Part shown: positions 44,964-55,580 of the stretch, piece by piece
Numbering within the stretch: the first letter of the stretch is position 1
Layout: every line of letters begins with the position of its first letter
From: Nostoc sp. JL33
Lineage (GTDB): Bacteria; Cyanobacteriota; Cyanobacteriia; Cyanobacteriales; Nostocaceae
NCBI RefSeq assembly: GCF_017114985.1
Contig: NZ_JABXKP010000024.1
Span: 1 to 56,562, forward strand
Length of the DNA stretch: 56,562 nt
Reading direction: 5' to 3'
Translations under genes and position numbers: made by a program
Notes under the pieces: model-generated
What the model was told of the DNA's origin: nothing
The model's database searches: none
The model's input: only the letters and a program-made list of their open reading frames with translations

Positions 44964-46139
44964 ATGGAACAAATATTAAACGAATACTGTAGACAAATTA
45001 ATCCTGGACTGCTGCTCCTGAGTAGGCCAACTGGTTCTGGTAAAACATACAATGTTCTCAACTTTATCTATTCTAATTACGAGGAATTTGCTGCTCAAAA
45101 AAGGAAAATACTGTTTATTACCAACCTCAAGAAAAATTTGCCACATTCCGAACTTAAAAAGCGTTTTATTGCTGACGGAAAGGAAGATGAATTTGACAAG
45201 TATGTTCTTTTTATTAATTATAATGTTGACATAGTTATTAAACAGCTACTCGCAATTGATGATGAAATTCCTGATCAATTCAAGACAGAAAGTTATAAAA
45301 AATTAAAGTCTCATATAAAAGTACTCCAAGAACGTCAACTTCCCAAAGAAGTTAAAGATAGCTGGGAAACAGAAATTCGCAAAAATCTTGAGCCAAAATT
45401 CCGAAAAACTATTGGAGAAGCATTGAAGAATAATTTCAAAACAAAAAAAGACCGCCTTTCAGCTATAAAGAATGATCAAGACTATCAATGGATTGGAAAA
45501 TTATATCCCGCAGTATTTACAGATGAGAAAACTGTTTTTTTCCTTAGTATAGATAAGTTCGTCGCCCAAAATACGACACTTGTTGAGAATTCATATTACT
45601 TTAATGAACGGTTTATTGATCAAGCACTTATTTTTATTGATGAGTTTGATACGACCAAAGAAGCTGTACTCAACAATATCATTAAAGCAGGCTTGCAGCA
45701 TCGAGTGGATCTTCTTGATTTATTCTTGAATATTCATGGCCATCTTATGCAAAACGAATCTCCTAAAGTCCTTGTTAAAGAATCTGAATGGTTCAATAAA
45801 AAATCTGACGGTAAAAATTGGTTATCCCCGCGACAACGGATTGAAACCTTTCGAGAGAAAGCTAATGACATATTCACCACATATAAATTACAGCATACCT
45901 GTAAATCTCATGAAGACTTTTCTACAAAGAAAAGGAACTTTCTGTTTTATGACTATCAATTCCATAATGTGATGGATCGTCATCAGCGTATCGAGATTAT
46001 TGAAGATTCACAAAACCTTACAAATTGGATTAAGGCTTCTGATACTAAAACAGAACCAACTGGTGTTGATATTCACAAGCTACTTAGTAAGATCACCGGA
46101 TTTTTAACCTACTCCATTTCTAGAGTTTGGAAGTATTGA
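44964..46139 (+). CDS. Helicase-like ATPase, N-terminal part (frameshifted gene)
   Basis: 391 residues: Walker A LLSRPTGSGKTYNV (K about 27), motif Ia-like KRKILFITNLKKN, Walker B-like ALIFIDEFDTTKE (D about 226) and a long charged insertion between them. The layout is that of superfamily 2 DEAD/DEAH-type helicase domain 1. It ends abruptly at 46139. From about 46090 the frame of the next ORF is open without a stop and reads LEFGSIDKFYKSRAGVFHHI then MVSIHEH, so both parts were one protein of about 845 residues with a one-base frameshift near 46120. The family is not recognised. Confidence 0.6.
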   Translation: MEQILNEYCRQINPGLLLLSRPTGSGKTYNVLNFIYSNYEEFAAQKRKILFITNLKKNLPHSELKKRFIADGKEDEFDKYVLFINYNVDIVIKQLLAIDDEIPDQFKTESYKKLKSHIKVLQERQLPKEVKDSWETEIRKNLEPKFRKTIGEALKNNFKTKKDRLSAIKNDQDYQWIGKLYPAVFTDEKTVFFLSIDKFVAQNTTLVENSYYFNERFIDQALIFIDEFDTTKEAVLNNIIKAGLQHRVDLLDLFLNIHGHLMQNESPKVLVKESEWFNKKSDGKNWLSPRQRIETFREKANDIFTTYKLQHTCKSHEDFSTKKRNFLFYDYQFHNVMDRHQRIEIIEDSQNLTNWIKASDTKTEPTGVDIHKLLSKITGFLTYSISRVWKY

Positions 46140-46179
46140 TAAATTTTATAAAAGTCGCGCTGGTGTTTTTCACCATATT

Positions 46180-47508
46180 ATGGTAAGCATTCATGAACAT
46201 CTATCGAAATATATGGATGTTAATTTTTATTGCCGTGAAATCGACGACAACTTCCCACTTACAAGCACCTTGCTTAAAAATCCAAAACAACTTCACTCAA
46301 AACTTGATCGTCAGGCAATACATATAGTTGATAGAGCGAATGATGAAGAGTCTGCTGATTTAGTAATGACACTGAAACAATTCTTTCTTCCTTATATCAC
46401 TCATGAAAACTTAATTACTGTTGGTAAACGTGATAAAAGAGACGCTCTAAATTTTAGAATTATTCATGATGCCGACTTTTATGAAAAGATGGGACAGGAA
46501 GACGAATATCTACCTTCAACAGATGAATTTCGACGGCAGCACCTCACAATTGAATCAAGCAGAAATGTCTCTGACGCTATTGTTAAAACAATTATAAAAG
46601 AACAGCTTATAAAACGTGATATTAGCTCTCGAACATTGAACCTGTTTGATTGGGCTAAACTTGAATTAAAAGGAGTTTGGACTTTTGCTGCTTGGGATGA
46701 GGAGAGAAATCACGTTATTTTTATGGAAATCCAACCAAATGGTAATTTTGAATTCTCTGAAATAGAAGATCGAGGTATATTTAACTGGGAAAAATTTGAC
46801 AAATATAAAGATGCTATGATAGATAGTAGCTCTGGAGATAAAACCAGGACATTGGAAGGTCTTGTTATTTCTGATACAGGTGATATAAATCAGATATTCC
46901 GTAGCGATGAAATCACCATTCCTGAGCTTTCTAAAATTGAAGCTATTATCAACGAAGTCGAAACTGAGTTTCCCGAAAATAAGCGAAGTGGAAGCGCTTT
47001 GGCAGCCTTGATACAAGAATTTATGACTGAAAGTTCTAGGAAAGATAATGAAGAACTTGTGAGATTTTCCGATGAATTGGAAATTTTGGGTAGCAATGAA
47101 ATAAATAAAAAAAGTTTCAAAAAACTTCTGAATGAAAGGCTAGGAAAAAACTCAACTGTTGCATCTGAATTACGGAGCTATCTTCTAAATAAATATCATA
47201 TCAGGCTGATTTTTTCAAAACAGAAGGAAAACCTCGAAGATTTATTTGATGCTTCTCTCAATATAAAATATTTCGGCGAAACTGAAAAAGAAGCATATTA
47301 TTTCGTGGGAGATCAAAATGTAAAAGATTATTCTTTCAAAGATGCGTGTCATCTTCGTAAAATCGTTGCGGTAAATGACTCGAAACTGATATTCAGACAA
47401 CTCCTTCAAACTATGGATGTTGATTTTGTCCGCACAGGGCAAAGTACCGTAATCCCTTTTCCATTTAAGTATATTAGGGAGTATAAAAATTTTGGACTTG
47501 CTAAATGA
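46180..47508 (+). CDS. Helicase-like ATPase, C-terminal part (frameshifted gene)
   Basis: The 442-codon frame from ATG 46180 continues the preceding protein; the true reading frame is open from about 46096. It contains QAIHIVDRANDEESADLVMT, SSRTLNLFDWAKLELKGVWT, HVIFMEIQPNGNFEFSEI, GLVISDTGDINQIFRSDEIT and a basic C-terminus (IPFPFKYIREYKNFGLAK). No complete second RecA domain with motif VI is obvious. Composition is A/T-rich (K, N, E, D), unlike the neighbouring genes, suggesting transfer. No family can be named; defence-island context is inferred from flanking toxin-antitoxin genes. Confidence 0.6.
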   Translation: MVSIHEHLSKYMDVNFYCREIDDNFPLTSTLLKNPKQLHSKLDRQAIHIVDRANDEESADLVMTLKQFFLPYITHENLITVGKRDKRDALNFRIIHDADFYEKMGQEDEYLPSTDEFRRQHLTIESSRNVSDAIVKTIIKEQLIKRDISSRTLNLFDWAKLELKGVWTFAAWDEERNHVIFMEIQPNGNFEFSEIEDRGIFNWEKFDKYKDAMIDSSSGDKTRTLEGLVISDTGDINQIFRSDEITIPELSKIEAIINEVETEFPENKRSGSALAALIQEFMTESSRKDNEELVRFSDELEILGSNEINKKSFKKLLNERLGKNSTVASELRSYLLNKYHIRLIFSKQKENLEDLFDASLNIKYFGETEKEAYYFVGDQNVKDYSFKDACHLRKIVAVNDSKLIFRQLLQTMDVDFVRTGQSTVIPFPFKYIREYKNFGLAK

Positions 47509-47557
47509 CTGTATGAATCAGTATTAATTTATTAGTTCAGCATACTAGGTAAAGCAA

Positions 47558-48001
47558 TTAAATCCAGGATTCGACTGAAAAGGTGTAAACTTGCTGAATC
47601 CTGGTGAAGTCGCTGTCAGCAGAGACGAGAGTAATATTATGATAAATTGCTGTTGCGGCGATCCATAGATCATTATCATCAAAACCGAGATCCTGAATGC
47701 GGGTACTGCGGCGTTTGTTTTTTTCTTTTGGGGCAAATTGACGAAAAATGCGGTTCTTCAGTTGACTGTATATCTCAGCTATTTCTTTGTTGATCAGATA
47801 GATATCAATCTCTGTCAGGAATGCTTGAACCACTTGTAAGTTCATCTCTCGACGCTCTGATTTTTCCGTCATGTAGAGCAACTCACCATAGCTAATGATG
47901 CTAATCCCAAAAGGATCTTGAGCATAGCTTTGAGCAGTTGCGACAACTTGAGGGTTGTTGTTAATGAGATAACTACAGTGATTGGTATCCAGCAAATACA
48001 T
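47558..48001 (-). CDS. PIN-domain toxin (VapC-like)
   Basis: 147 residues: MYLLDTNHCSYLINNNPQVV with the first Asp, ISYGELLYMTEKSER with Glu, FDDNDLWIAATAIYHNITLV with D-x-W-I-A-A, and SADSDFTRI. These are the metal-binding residues of PIN ribonucleases. It begins 11 bp after the stop of the antitoxin gene. Confidence 0.88.
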   Translation of the reverse strand: MYLLDTNHCSYLINNNPQVVATAQSYAQDPFGISIISYGELLYMTEKSERREMNLQVVQAFLTEIDIYLINKEIAEIYSQLKNRIFRQFAPKEKNKRRSTRIQDLGFDDNDLWIAATAIYHNITLVSADSDFTRIQQVYTFSVESWI

Positions 48002-48012
48002 AAATTATTGGC

Positions 48013-48423
48013 TTAAAACTTCGCCTTTGAGCGAGTTGCATCAAGAAATGCTAGGCACTCCTCTAAGTCGTCTCCATGCCAAGTACCAGCAAATTTGAGC
48101 AAGTTTTGACCTGTAGAACCTCGTCGGATCACAGATTGAGAACGATCGCCACGTTGTTTGATTTCAGCGATCTTAGCAGCAAAATCTTCAGGTGGTTGTG
48201 CTAGGATCTCATCCTCCAGAGGAGAATTGGGCGGAGTCTGTGCTTGCTCTAAAGATGCCAGAATCGAAGCTCCAGTGGAAGGTGATTTGGTCACTTCTGA
48301 TTGAGATAGAACTGTTTTCTGAAAACCAAGAAATGCTAGATATTGCTCAACCTGAGTCAGTTGGTCATCTGGAAGTTGAGCAATCTGTTGTTGAAGTTGA
48401 CGGCGGCGGTCAAGGATAGTCAT
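48013..48423 (-). CDS. Antitoxin of the PIN-toxin pair
   Basis: 136 residues: LDRRRQLQQQIAQLPDDQLT followed by EQYLAFL is the helical N-terminus common to such cyanobacterial antitoxins. A Ser/Thr/Pro-rich linker and a C-terminal toxin-binding part (GTWHGDDLEECLAFL) follow. Located directly upstream of the PIN gene in the same operon. Confidence 0.75.
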   Translation of the reverse strand: MTILDRRRQLQQQIAQLPDDQLTQVEQYLAFLGFQKTVLSQSEVTKSPSTGASILASLEQAQTPPNSPLEDEILAQPPEDFAAKIAEIKQRGDRSQSVIRRGSTGQNLLKFAGTWHGDDLEECLAFLDATRSKAKF

Positions 48424-48626
48424 CGGACACCTCGCAGGAACAACTGAACTTTCATTTTACTCAATTGGTACAGTAGGAATGGTTTCTCATCGATTGCTGA
48501 ACAAAGACCGATCGCAACATTGAGCAGGGACTAGCTAAAAAATAGCGATCGCTGAATATTGACGCTGCCGAAGAATATTCAAAAGTAGACTTATGAAAAA
48601 GCACACGCATTTCTGGAATAATTTTA

Positions 48627-48953
48627 TTAACAGACTACTGTTGTGCGTCCGATTGGGCAATTTTCAGGTTTGGGTTTAATCGTGATTTCTACATCATTAC
48701 CAAAACTATTCAAATAGCTAATCAATCTATCAATTGAAAACCCGCTTAATCGTCCTCTAATTAATGAAGAAACTTTAGGCTGATCAATTCCTAAAATTTC
48801 ACCAGCTTGCACTTGTGTTAATTTACGAGCAGCAATTATCTCACTAATTTTACGGGCAAGTTCGGCTTTGACTAGTCTTTCTTCGGGATTGGGTAATCCT
48901 AAATCAGCAAACACATTCCCACTACTAACGTAAACATTATTTTCGTTGCTCAT
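48627..48953 (-). CDS. XRE-family antitoxin (HigA-like)
   Basis: 108 residues: KAELARKISEIIAARKLTQV, QAGEILGIDQPKVSSLIRGR form a helix-turn-helix; then FSIDRLISYLNSFGNDVEIT, typical of HigA2/NadS-like antitoxins paired with Gp49-like toxins. Overlaps the toxin gene by 17 bp. Confidence 0.88.
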   Translation of the reverse strand: MSNENNVYVSSGNVFADLGLPNPEERLVKAELARKISEIIAARKLTQVQAGEILGIDQPKVSSLIRGRLSGFSIDRLISYLNSFGNDVEITIKPKPENCPIGRTTVVC

Positions 48954-49335
48954 TTTTTACCCCGTTCTTTTTAGCTGTTTCCGTTGAATAATCTTCCTGA
49001 GCGTCTTTTAATCTCTTTTTAACCAAATCTATGTCTTGTTGCGGTGTAGCAATACCATGTTTTGATTTCTTTTGAAATGAATGCAATAAGTAAACAACTC
49101 CTGCAAATTTAACAGTGTAAATTGCTCTGTATGTATCCCCATCAAAATCATCTACAATTTCTAAAACGCCAGCCCCTGAAAATCCATGTAAAGGTTTTGC
49201 ATCAGGATGCTTTTCACCATGTTGTGCCAAATCCAGAGCATAACCCATTACATCTTGTACATCTTCAGGAAACTCCTTTAAATCATCAAGAGCGCTTGCA
49301 ATCCATTTAAGGGGTTTTTCTTGTTGTTCACTCAT
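48937..49335 (-). CDS. HigB/Gp49-like (DUF891) toxin
   Basis: 132 residues: WIASALDDLKEFPEDVQDVM, KPLHGFSGAGVLEIVDDFDG, YRAIYTVKFAGVVYLLHSFQ + KKSKHG match the RelE-superfamily Gp49-like toxins. It is upstream of its antitoxin, the HigBA order. The C-terminal about 20 residues are a charged tail. Confidence 0.88.
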   Translation of the reverse strand: MSEQQEKPLKWIASALDDLKEFPEDVQDVMGYALDLAQHGEKHPDAKPLHGFSGAGVLEIVDDFDGDTYRAIYTVKFAGVVYLLHSFQKKSKHGIATPQQDIDLVKKRLKDAQEDYSTETAKKNGVKNEQRK

Positions 49336-49463
49336 GCAATCTCAATTATGCTAAAACTGGCATATTATGTCAATAAGTAATTTGGTTGGATCAAAATTAA
49401 TCTATCACCATCAAATACTGTTTAAATCTTGCAAGTGACTTCAGAACTAGACTTTCTATGGCT

Positions 49464-49833
49464 TCAAGCTGCCGTTGATACAATCTGAAATGGGATATTC
49501 TCTAGAACAACTTGTGGCAACTGACCCGATCCAATAACCTCTTTTGCATCAAGAATTTCTACACCAACTAAAACTTCACCCGCACCAATATTTAGTGCTA
49601 TTTCATCATTTAATCGCAAAGTAAGTAAGTAGGTGAGAATAAATCAAAGTAGATTAAGTAATGTAAAAAATATTGAGATGAGTTCGTAGTGAGGACTTCA
49701 GCCCTCAAATTAGGACTAAAGTCCTTACTACAAACCTTGAATTATTCACGCCGCTCTACTTACGACATTCATGATATCCATCGACTAGGCGAATATAAAG
49801 AGAGTCAGTTTCTTGGTCATAACTAATTTTCAT
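49464..49833 (-). pseudogene. DUF2283 gene interrupted by a MITE
   Basis: The 5' part (ATG 49833) reads MKISYDQETDSLYIRLVDGY then HECR. The MITE at 49626-49762 follows, and then the 3' part reads LRLNDEIALNIGAGEVLVGV, EILDAKEVIG, ending NIPFQIVSTAA, stop at 49464. Both halves are clear DUF2283, a small protein often paired with toxin-like partners. Reading through the MITE hits a stop at once, so the gene is broken. Confidence 0.85.
49626..49762. mobile_element. 137-bp MITE, copy B, inside the DUF2283 gene
   Basis: It begins TAAGTAGGTGAGAATAAATC and ends TTATTCACGCCGCTCTACTT + A. It is the same length as copy A (12060-12196) and about 90% identical by eye. Extra AAGT/CTTA words at the left junction may be target duplication. 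Confidence 0.88.
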
Positions 49834-49875
49834 CGCGTCACTTTCCTTAAAAATAAAATGTATACACAGTAATCA

Positions 49876-50067
49876 CTACAATCTCTGTCTCGCTTTCGGC
49901 AATGATTCGCGTATTTCCTTAATTTGCTTAGGTTCTAGCGGTTCAATCTCAGACAAACACAGACTGTCGAATTCCCGCAATGTAGTTTGATCCATCAGTC
50001 CAGCCTTGTGCAGCCCCGTAGCCGTTTCGTGAACGGCTTCAAGAATCGCTGATTTATTCTTCGCCAT
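49876..50067 (-). pseudogene. Truncated HTH antitoxin
   Basis: 63 residues: MAKNKSAILEAVHETATGLH, KAGLMDQTTLREFDSLCLSE and LEPKQIKEIRESL match the N-terminal half of XRE antitoxins in which the helix-turn-helix (normally EIRE-x8-SQ-x-VFA) follows. Here the frame goes to PKARQRL and stops, so the DNA-binding part is missing. Confidence 0.6.
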
Positions 50068-50165
50068 TGCAAATTACCTCCATCAATTCATCTTCCAGCT
50101 TGGCCTTTTCGAGATCCTCTAGCGATCGCACTCCACCAAATACAATGAGGGTACAACTAGTGTTG
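50054..50165 (-). pseudogene. C-terminal remnant of a RelE/HigB-type toxin
   Basis: The open frame TLIVFGGVRSLEDLEKAKLE, DELMEVICNGEE, stop at 50054 overlaps the start of the HTH remnant by 14 bp, the normal toxin-antitoxin gene order. Only about 33 residues are left; the rest is missing between here and the amidase gene. Confidence 0.5.
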
Positions 50166-50176
50166 TACCTCCAAAT

Positions 50177-51952
50177 TTACTGCACACTCCTAAACCACTC
50201 AGTAATTCCTTGAGCGATCGCATTTGCCATTTTCTTCTGTTCTTCTGGGTTCACCACCTGCTCAAATTCATCGGGATTACTCATAAAACCCAATTCCAGC
50301 AATACCGATGGTGCAGCAGTCGGACGTGTCAGCGCTAAATTATCCCAAAACACACCATAAGAAGGTCTGCCGAGTTTTTTAACTACATATTTCTGTAAAA
50401 ATATTGCCAGGTTGTGGGCTTGGGGTTGATACCAAAAGGCGGCGAATCCCTTGATTTTCTCGGCATCGCCATCATCGGGTAGAGAATTATGATGGATGGA
50501 AATAGCGATGCATGGTTCTTCTTTACTAATAATTGCCTGACGTTCTACTAGGGAAAGTTCGCGATCGTCCTCCCGCGTCATCACCACAGTTGCTCCTCGC
50601 TTCACCAAATCGTCGCGCAGCAACTTCGATACCACCAAATTCACATCTTTTTCTAAATATCCAGTTGGGCCACTGGCACCAGTTTCTTTACCACCATGCC
50701 CTGGATCTAGTACAATCTTGAAATTAGCTAAAAGCTTGCGTCTTGTGTTCCCGATTTTAGGCGGATGACGCAAAGCCAAAACCAGGGTTGTACCGTCGTA
50801 TCTTAGCTTATATCCCCACTGTTGAGCTTTTTTGAGGTTAAAGGTGTATTTTACTTGTCCTGGAGCTTCCTGTTGCCAATCTAGGCGATAAATTAGGGGG
50901 TCATCATCCAGGCGAATAATGTCGGTTTGGGCAGTGGTATTGTAGAGAGTGAGAGCGATCGCTTGCTCACTTTGTTGCACACTCACAGGTACAGGAACTT
51001 GTAAGGGGAAAACTATCTCTGTCGCACCAGGGAGTTGACGGTATCCGACACTGCGAATTATTGTCTGTGGCTCAATTGCACCAGGTAAAATGCGCGTTTC
51101 TTTACTATTAATCCAAGCGCCATAGTCTAGGCGCAACCATTCACCTTCGGTACCTGTTACTGTTGCGCGTGTGCCTTTGGGCAGTGGTGTGAGTCGAGAA
51201 AAATCGGTGTTCGGGCCAGTGCGAGTAACGCCTGCGTCTGCCGTTATCTCAGCAACTGGCAACTCTCCTCTTGAAAGGATTTGAATTTTACCAGATCCTG
51301 GCTGAGTTATCGTCTTCCCATTGAGCGTCAGTTGAAACTGAGGTTGTCCCAAATCGGCAGCTGTTGCCACTGTGGTACAACCTTGATAATTGCCTAAGCT
51401 AGACTGGGCATAAGGCTGATTTTGCCCTGTCAAAACTGCCAAATTACTTGGTAGTTGTGCCTGTTGAGGTTGAGCTGAAAGGGCAATAGTTTGATTAGCC
51501 AACTTAACAGAAACATTGGCGTTAGGGGGTGTGACCCCTTGAGGAAGTTTCGCTAACGCGCTAAAACAAATTAGTTCTCCTGGTAGTCTGGCAATGTCAG
51601 CTGCGGGAGTCAGTGAATCTTTAACAAAGCCTAAACCTTCTGGTAACTCAGGAGCAGTGTTAAGCCTTGTCACTTTAATCTGGAGTTCTTGATTGTCGTG
51701 ACGCACAGTAAAAAGATTCTCCCCCAACCGCAAGGGGAAACTAGGGGAAAAATGACCAGCTTTGCTGCGGTTAATTGGCTTACTATTGATCAAAACCTGA
51801 CCATCTGGTGGTGCAGTGCCCAGAAAAAAGATTTTTTGGGCACTCGTCTGGTAGTTTGTTTTGGGAAAAACGACTATAAGAGATGGCTCTGCCAATGTTA
51901 CCGAGGAGGTGAGAATACAGCCTATTATTACTAATCCTAAAAGGTTTTTCAC
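50177..51952 (-). CDS. N-acetylmuramoyl-L-alanine amidase (Amidase_3)
   Basis: 591 residues, exported (signal peptide LLGLVIIGCILTSSVTLAEP). The middle part is beta-rich with an SH3-like segment (VTRTGPNTDFSRLTPLPKGT). The C-terminal catalytic domain (about 405-590) has the zinc ligands in IVLDPGHGGKETGAS (His), YLEKDVNLVVS (Glu), AISIHHNS (His) and the catalytic Glu in VLLELGFMSN. It splits peptidoglycan stem peptides in the periplasm. Divergent from pyrG with an 84-bp gap that must hold both promoters. Confidence 0.93.
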   Translation of the reverse strand: MKNLLGLVIIGCILTSSVTLAEPSLIVVFPKTNYQTSAQKIFFLGTAPPDGQVLINSKPINRSKAGHFSPSFPLRLGENLFTVRHDNQELQIKVTRLNTAPELPEGLGFVKDSLTPAADIARLPGELICFSALAKLPQGVTPPNANVSVKLANQTIALSAQPQQAQLPSNLAVLTGQNQPYAQSSLGNYQGCTTVATAADLGQPQFQLTLNGKTITQPGSGKIQILSRGELPVAEITADAGVTRTGPNTDFSRLTPLPKGTRATVTGTEGEWLRLDYGAWINSKETRILPGAIEPQTIIRSVGYRQLPGATEIVFPLQVPVPVSVQQSEQAIALTLYNTTAQTDIIRLDDDPLIYRLDWQQEAPGQVKYTFNLKKAQQWGYKLRYDGTTLVLALRHPPKIGNTRRKLLANFKIVLDPGHGGKETGASGPTGYLEKDVNLVVSKLLRDDLVKRGATVVMTREDDRELSLVERQAIISKEEPCIAISIHHNSLPDDGDAEKIKGFAAFWYQPQAHNLAIFLQKYVVKKLGRPSYGVFWDNLALTRPTAAPSVLLELGFMSNPDEFEQVVNPEEQKKMANAIAQGITEWFRSVQ

Positions 51953-52012
51953 AGCAAATCACAGAAAATTAAACCACAACAACTGTGGCACAATGACGGG
52001 ATGTATTTTTAG

Positions 52013-53674
<1,662 letters not shown>

Positions 53675-53813
53675 CAATTCATAATTCATAATTCATAATT
53701 CAAAATTAATTTTTTAGATTTTGAATTCGTGCATAGCAACATTAACTTAAGGCTTCAGCAGATTTGGACATACAGGGTGCATCATTCGTAAATTTCAGAC
53801 TTGAGGAGATGTT

Positions 53814-54236
53814 GTGACGTACTGGGTGAGAATCCTTTACGAGAGGAGAGAATATGTAGTGAATTTTGAGCGTGTCCATGCTTTTTGTTATGAAGTAAAT
53901 GGCAGGGTTACTTTTTGGTTACCCGATAGTGCGATTCCGATAGTGATTAACCCGCAAACTAACTTGGAAGACTATCAAAAGATTCTCGATTATTTAGAAT
54001 GTGTGACGGGGTTGAAATTAGATCATGCCCACTGGGTGAAAATAATTTACGAAAAAAACGAATATGTAATTAATCTCAACTGCATCAGTTCCTTTTGTCA
54101 TGAACCGAACGGTAGGATAACTTTTTGGTTGCCAGATGGCACTATCCCCATCATCATCAACCCTGTGAGTAATCCTGAATCCTATCAAAAAGTGGTGCAA
54201 TACGTTAAGAAAGCAACAGGATATTCTTTGTCTTAG
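53814..54236 (+). CDS. Hypothetical protein with an internal duplication
   Basis: 140 residues made of two copies of about 70 residues. Copy 1: YWVRILYERREYVVNFERVH, GRVTFWLPDSAIPIVIN, DYQKILDYLECVTGLKL. Copy 2: HWVKIIYEKNEYVINLNCIS, GRITFWLPDGTIPIIIN, SYQKVVQYVKKATGYSL. The start is GTG 53814 after GAGGAGATG. No known domain recognised; the duplicated unit is a beta-rich fold with a final helix. Confidence 0.75.
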   Translation: MTYWVRILYERREYVVNFERVHAFCYEVNGRVTFWLPDSAIPIVINPQTNLEDYQKILDYLECVTGLKLDHAHWVKIIYEKNEYVINLNCISSFCHEPNGRITFWLPDGTIPIIINPVSNPESYQKVVQYVKKATGYSLS

Positions 54237-54315
54237 TGTGAACGAGAAACTTACCCCTGCTAAACTTTTAACTAAAGGTAACGATGTTAGCAATAAAGGC
54301 ACGAGGAAAGATTCA

Positions 54316-54879
54316 ATGAATACTGTTGTGCTTAATCTAGAACCGATTGCTCATTTAACCGATGAGCAATTTTATCAATTATGTGTTGCCAATAGCGATT
54401 TAAGCCTGGAAATGAATGCAGCCGGAGAATTAATAATTATGCCACCAGTAGGAGGAGAAAGCGGAAATCAAGAAGCTGGACTAATCACCGATTTAGAAAT
54501 CTGGAATCGTCAAGCTAAATTAGGCAAAGTTTTTAGTTCTTCAACTATCTTTATACTTCCAAATGGTGCAAAACGTTCCCCTGATGCGGCTTGGGTAAAG
54601 TTGGAACGGTGGGAAGCTTTAACACTAGAACAGCGAAAAAAATTTCCGCCACTTGTACCCGATTTTGCCATTGAACTGCGTTCGGAGACAGATCGTCTTG
54701 CACCTATCCAAGGGAAAATGCAGGAATACATAGAAAATGGTTTGCGTTTAGGTTGGCTAATTAATCCTCAAGATAACCAAGTGGAAATTTACCGACTTTT
54801 GAAAGCTGTAGAAGTTATTCAAATGCCAGCGATTCTTTCTGGAGAAGATATATTACCTGGATTTGAGTTGCAAGTATAG
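54316..54879 (+). CDS. Uma2 family putative nuclease
   Basis: 187 residues from ATG 54316 (MNTVVLNLEPIAHLTDEQFY). Core: LSLEMNAAGELIIMPPVGGE, KRSPDAAWVKLERWEAL, VPDFAIELRSETDRLAPIQG, MQEYIENGLRLGWLINPQDN: the PDAAW Asp and E-L-R-S positions match the Uma2 active-site pattern, with Arg-Ser where many members have E-x-x-S. A longer frame from GTG 54238 is possible. Confidence 0.88.
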   Translation: MNTVVLNLEPIAHLTDEQFYQLCVANSDLSLEMNAAGELIIMPPVGGESGNQEAGLITDLEIWNRQAKLGKVFSSSTIFILPNGAKRSPDAAWVKLERWEALTLEQRKKFPPLVPDFAIELRSETDRLAPIQGKMQEYIENGLRLGWLINPQDNQVEIYRLLKAVEVIQMPAILSGEDILPGFELQV

Positions 54880-54941
54880 GTAGGCCATAAGCCTGATGGC
54901 ATGACTTTGCTTACCGCATTGTCCCAAAAAAAACAATTTGG

Positions 54942-55577
54942 TCATTCAGGGGGTAAAAGCACAATTAATTCTCCCAGGCGTTTCAATATACTGAGTACTT
55001 GGTGTAGTTCGGAATCACGTTCAATTGATAGCGCATCAGATCGTGCATACCAAGGATGTTCTTGTTGAATCAATTTCACAAAAACAAATTCTCTACCGTT
55101 GATTAGTAAAGCAAAAGTAGGTTGTGCAGGATTTGGACGAGCAAGCATATAAGCTAGTGCTTGAGGTAGGGCTATCATCACATCAAATTTACTGCTTTTA
55201 GATTCAATGACAAGTACCCAAAAACGTTTTTGAATGACAAGAACATCAATGTTTCCTTTAACGATAAAGCTCTCGTCTTCAGCAGAAATCTCAACAGAAG
55301 TCTCGGTTTCAATCTCAAAAGGAGGTTGGTAAAAGCCAGCTAAATCGAGTAAAGGAGACAGCACTACCATCTTTACCGCCTCTTCTGACATCAGACGGTG
55401 CTTATTCAAGTTTAAATAGTTGCTTTTGACTCGTGCGATCGCTTGCTTTTCACCATCAGTCAGAGTTGGTATTTCTGTCCACTCTGTAAAAAAGTTGCTG
55501 TCTGTGGCAAGTTGCAAACCAAATTTTTCTTCTAATTCGTAAAGACTAATGTCTCTGGCTGGGATTGTTTGAACCAT
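54942..55577 (-). CDS. PD-(D/E)XK (HsdR_N-like) hypothetical protein
   Basis: 211 residues: YELEEKFGLQLATDSNFFTE, MSEEAVKMVVLSPLLDLAGF, VKGNIDVLVIQKRFWVLVIE + SKSSKF give D...E-x-K (nIDVL...vIESK) as in the N-terminal nuclease domain of type I restriction subunits and in many stand-alone cyanobacterial proteins. It ends 3 bp after the ROK gene region begins (gap 3 bp), so they may share a transcript. Confidence 0.75.
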   Translation of the reverse strand: MVQTIPARDISLYELEEKFGLQLATDSNFFTEWTEIPTLTDGEKQAIARVKSNYLNLNKHRLMSEEAVKMVVLSPLLDLAGFYQPPFEIETETSVEISAEDESFIVKGNIDVLVIQKRFWVLVIESKSSKFDVMIALPQALAYMLARPNPAQPTFALLINGREFVFVKLIQQEHPWYARSDALSIERDSELHQVLSILKRLGELIVLLPPE

Positions 55578-55580
55578 AAT

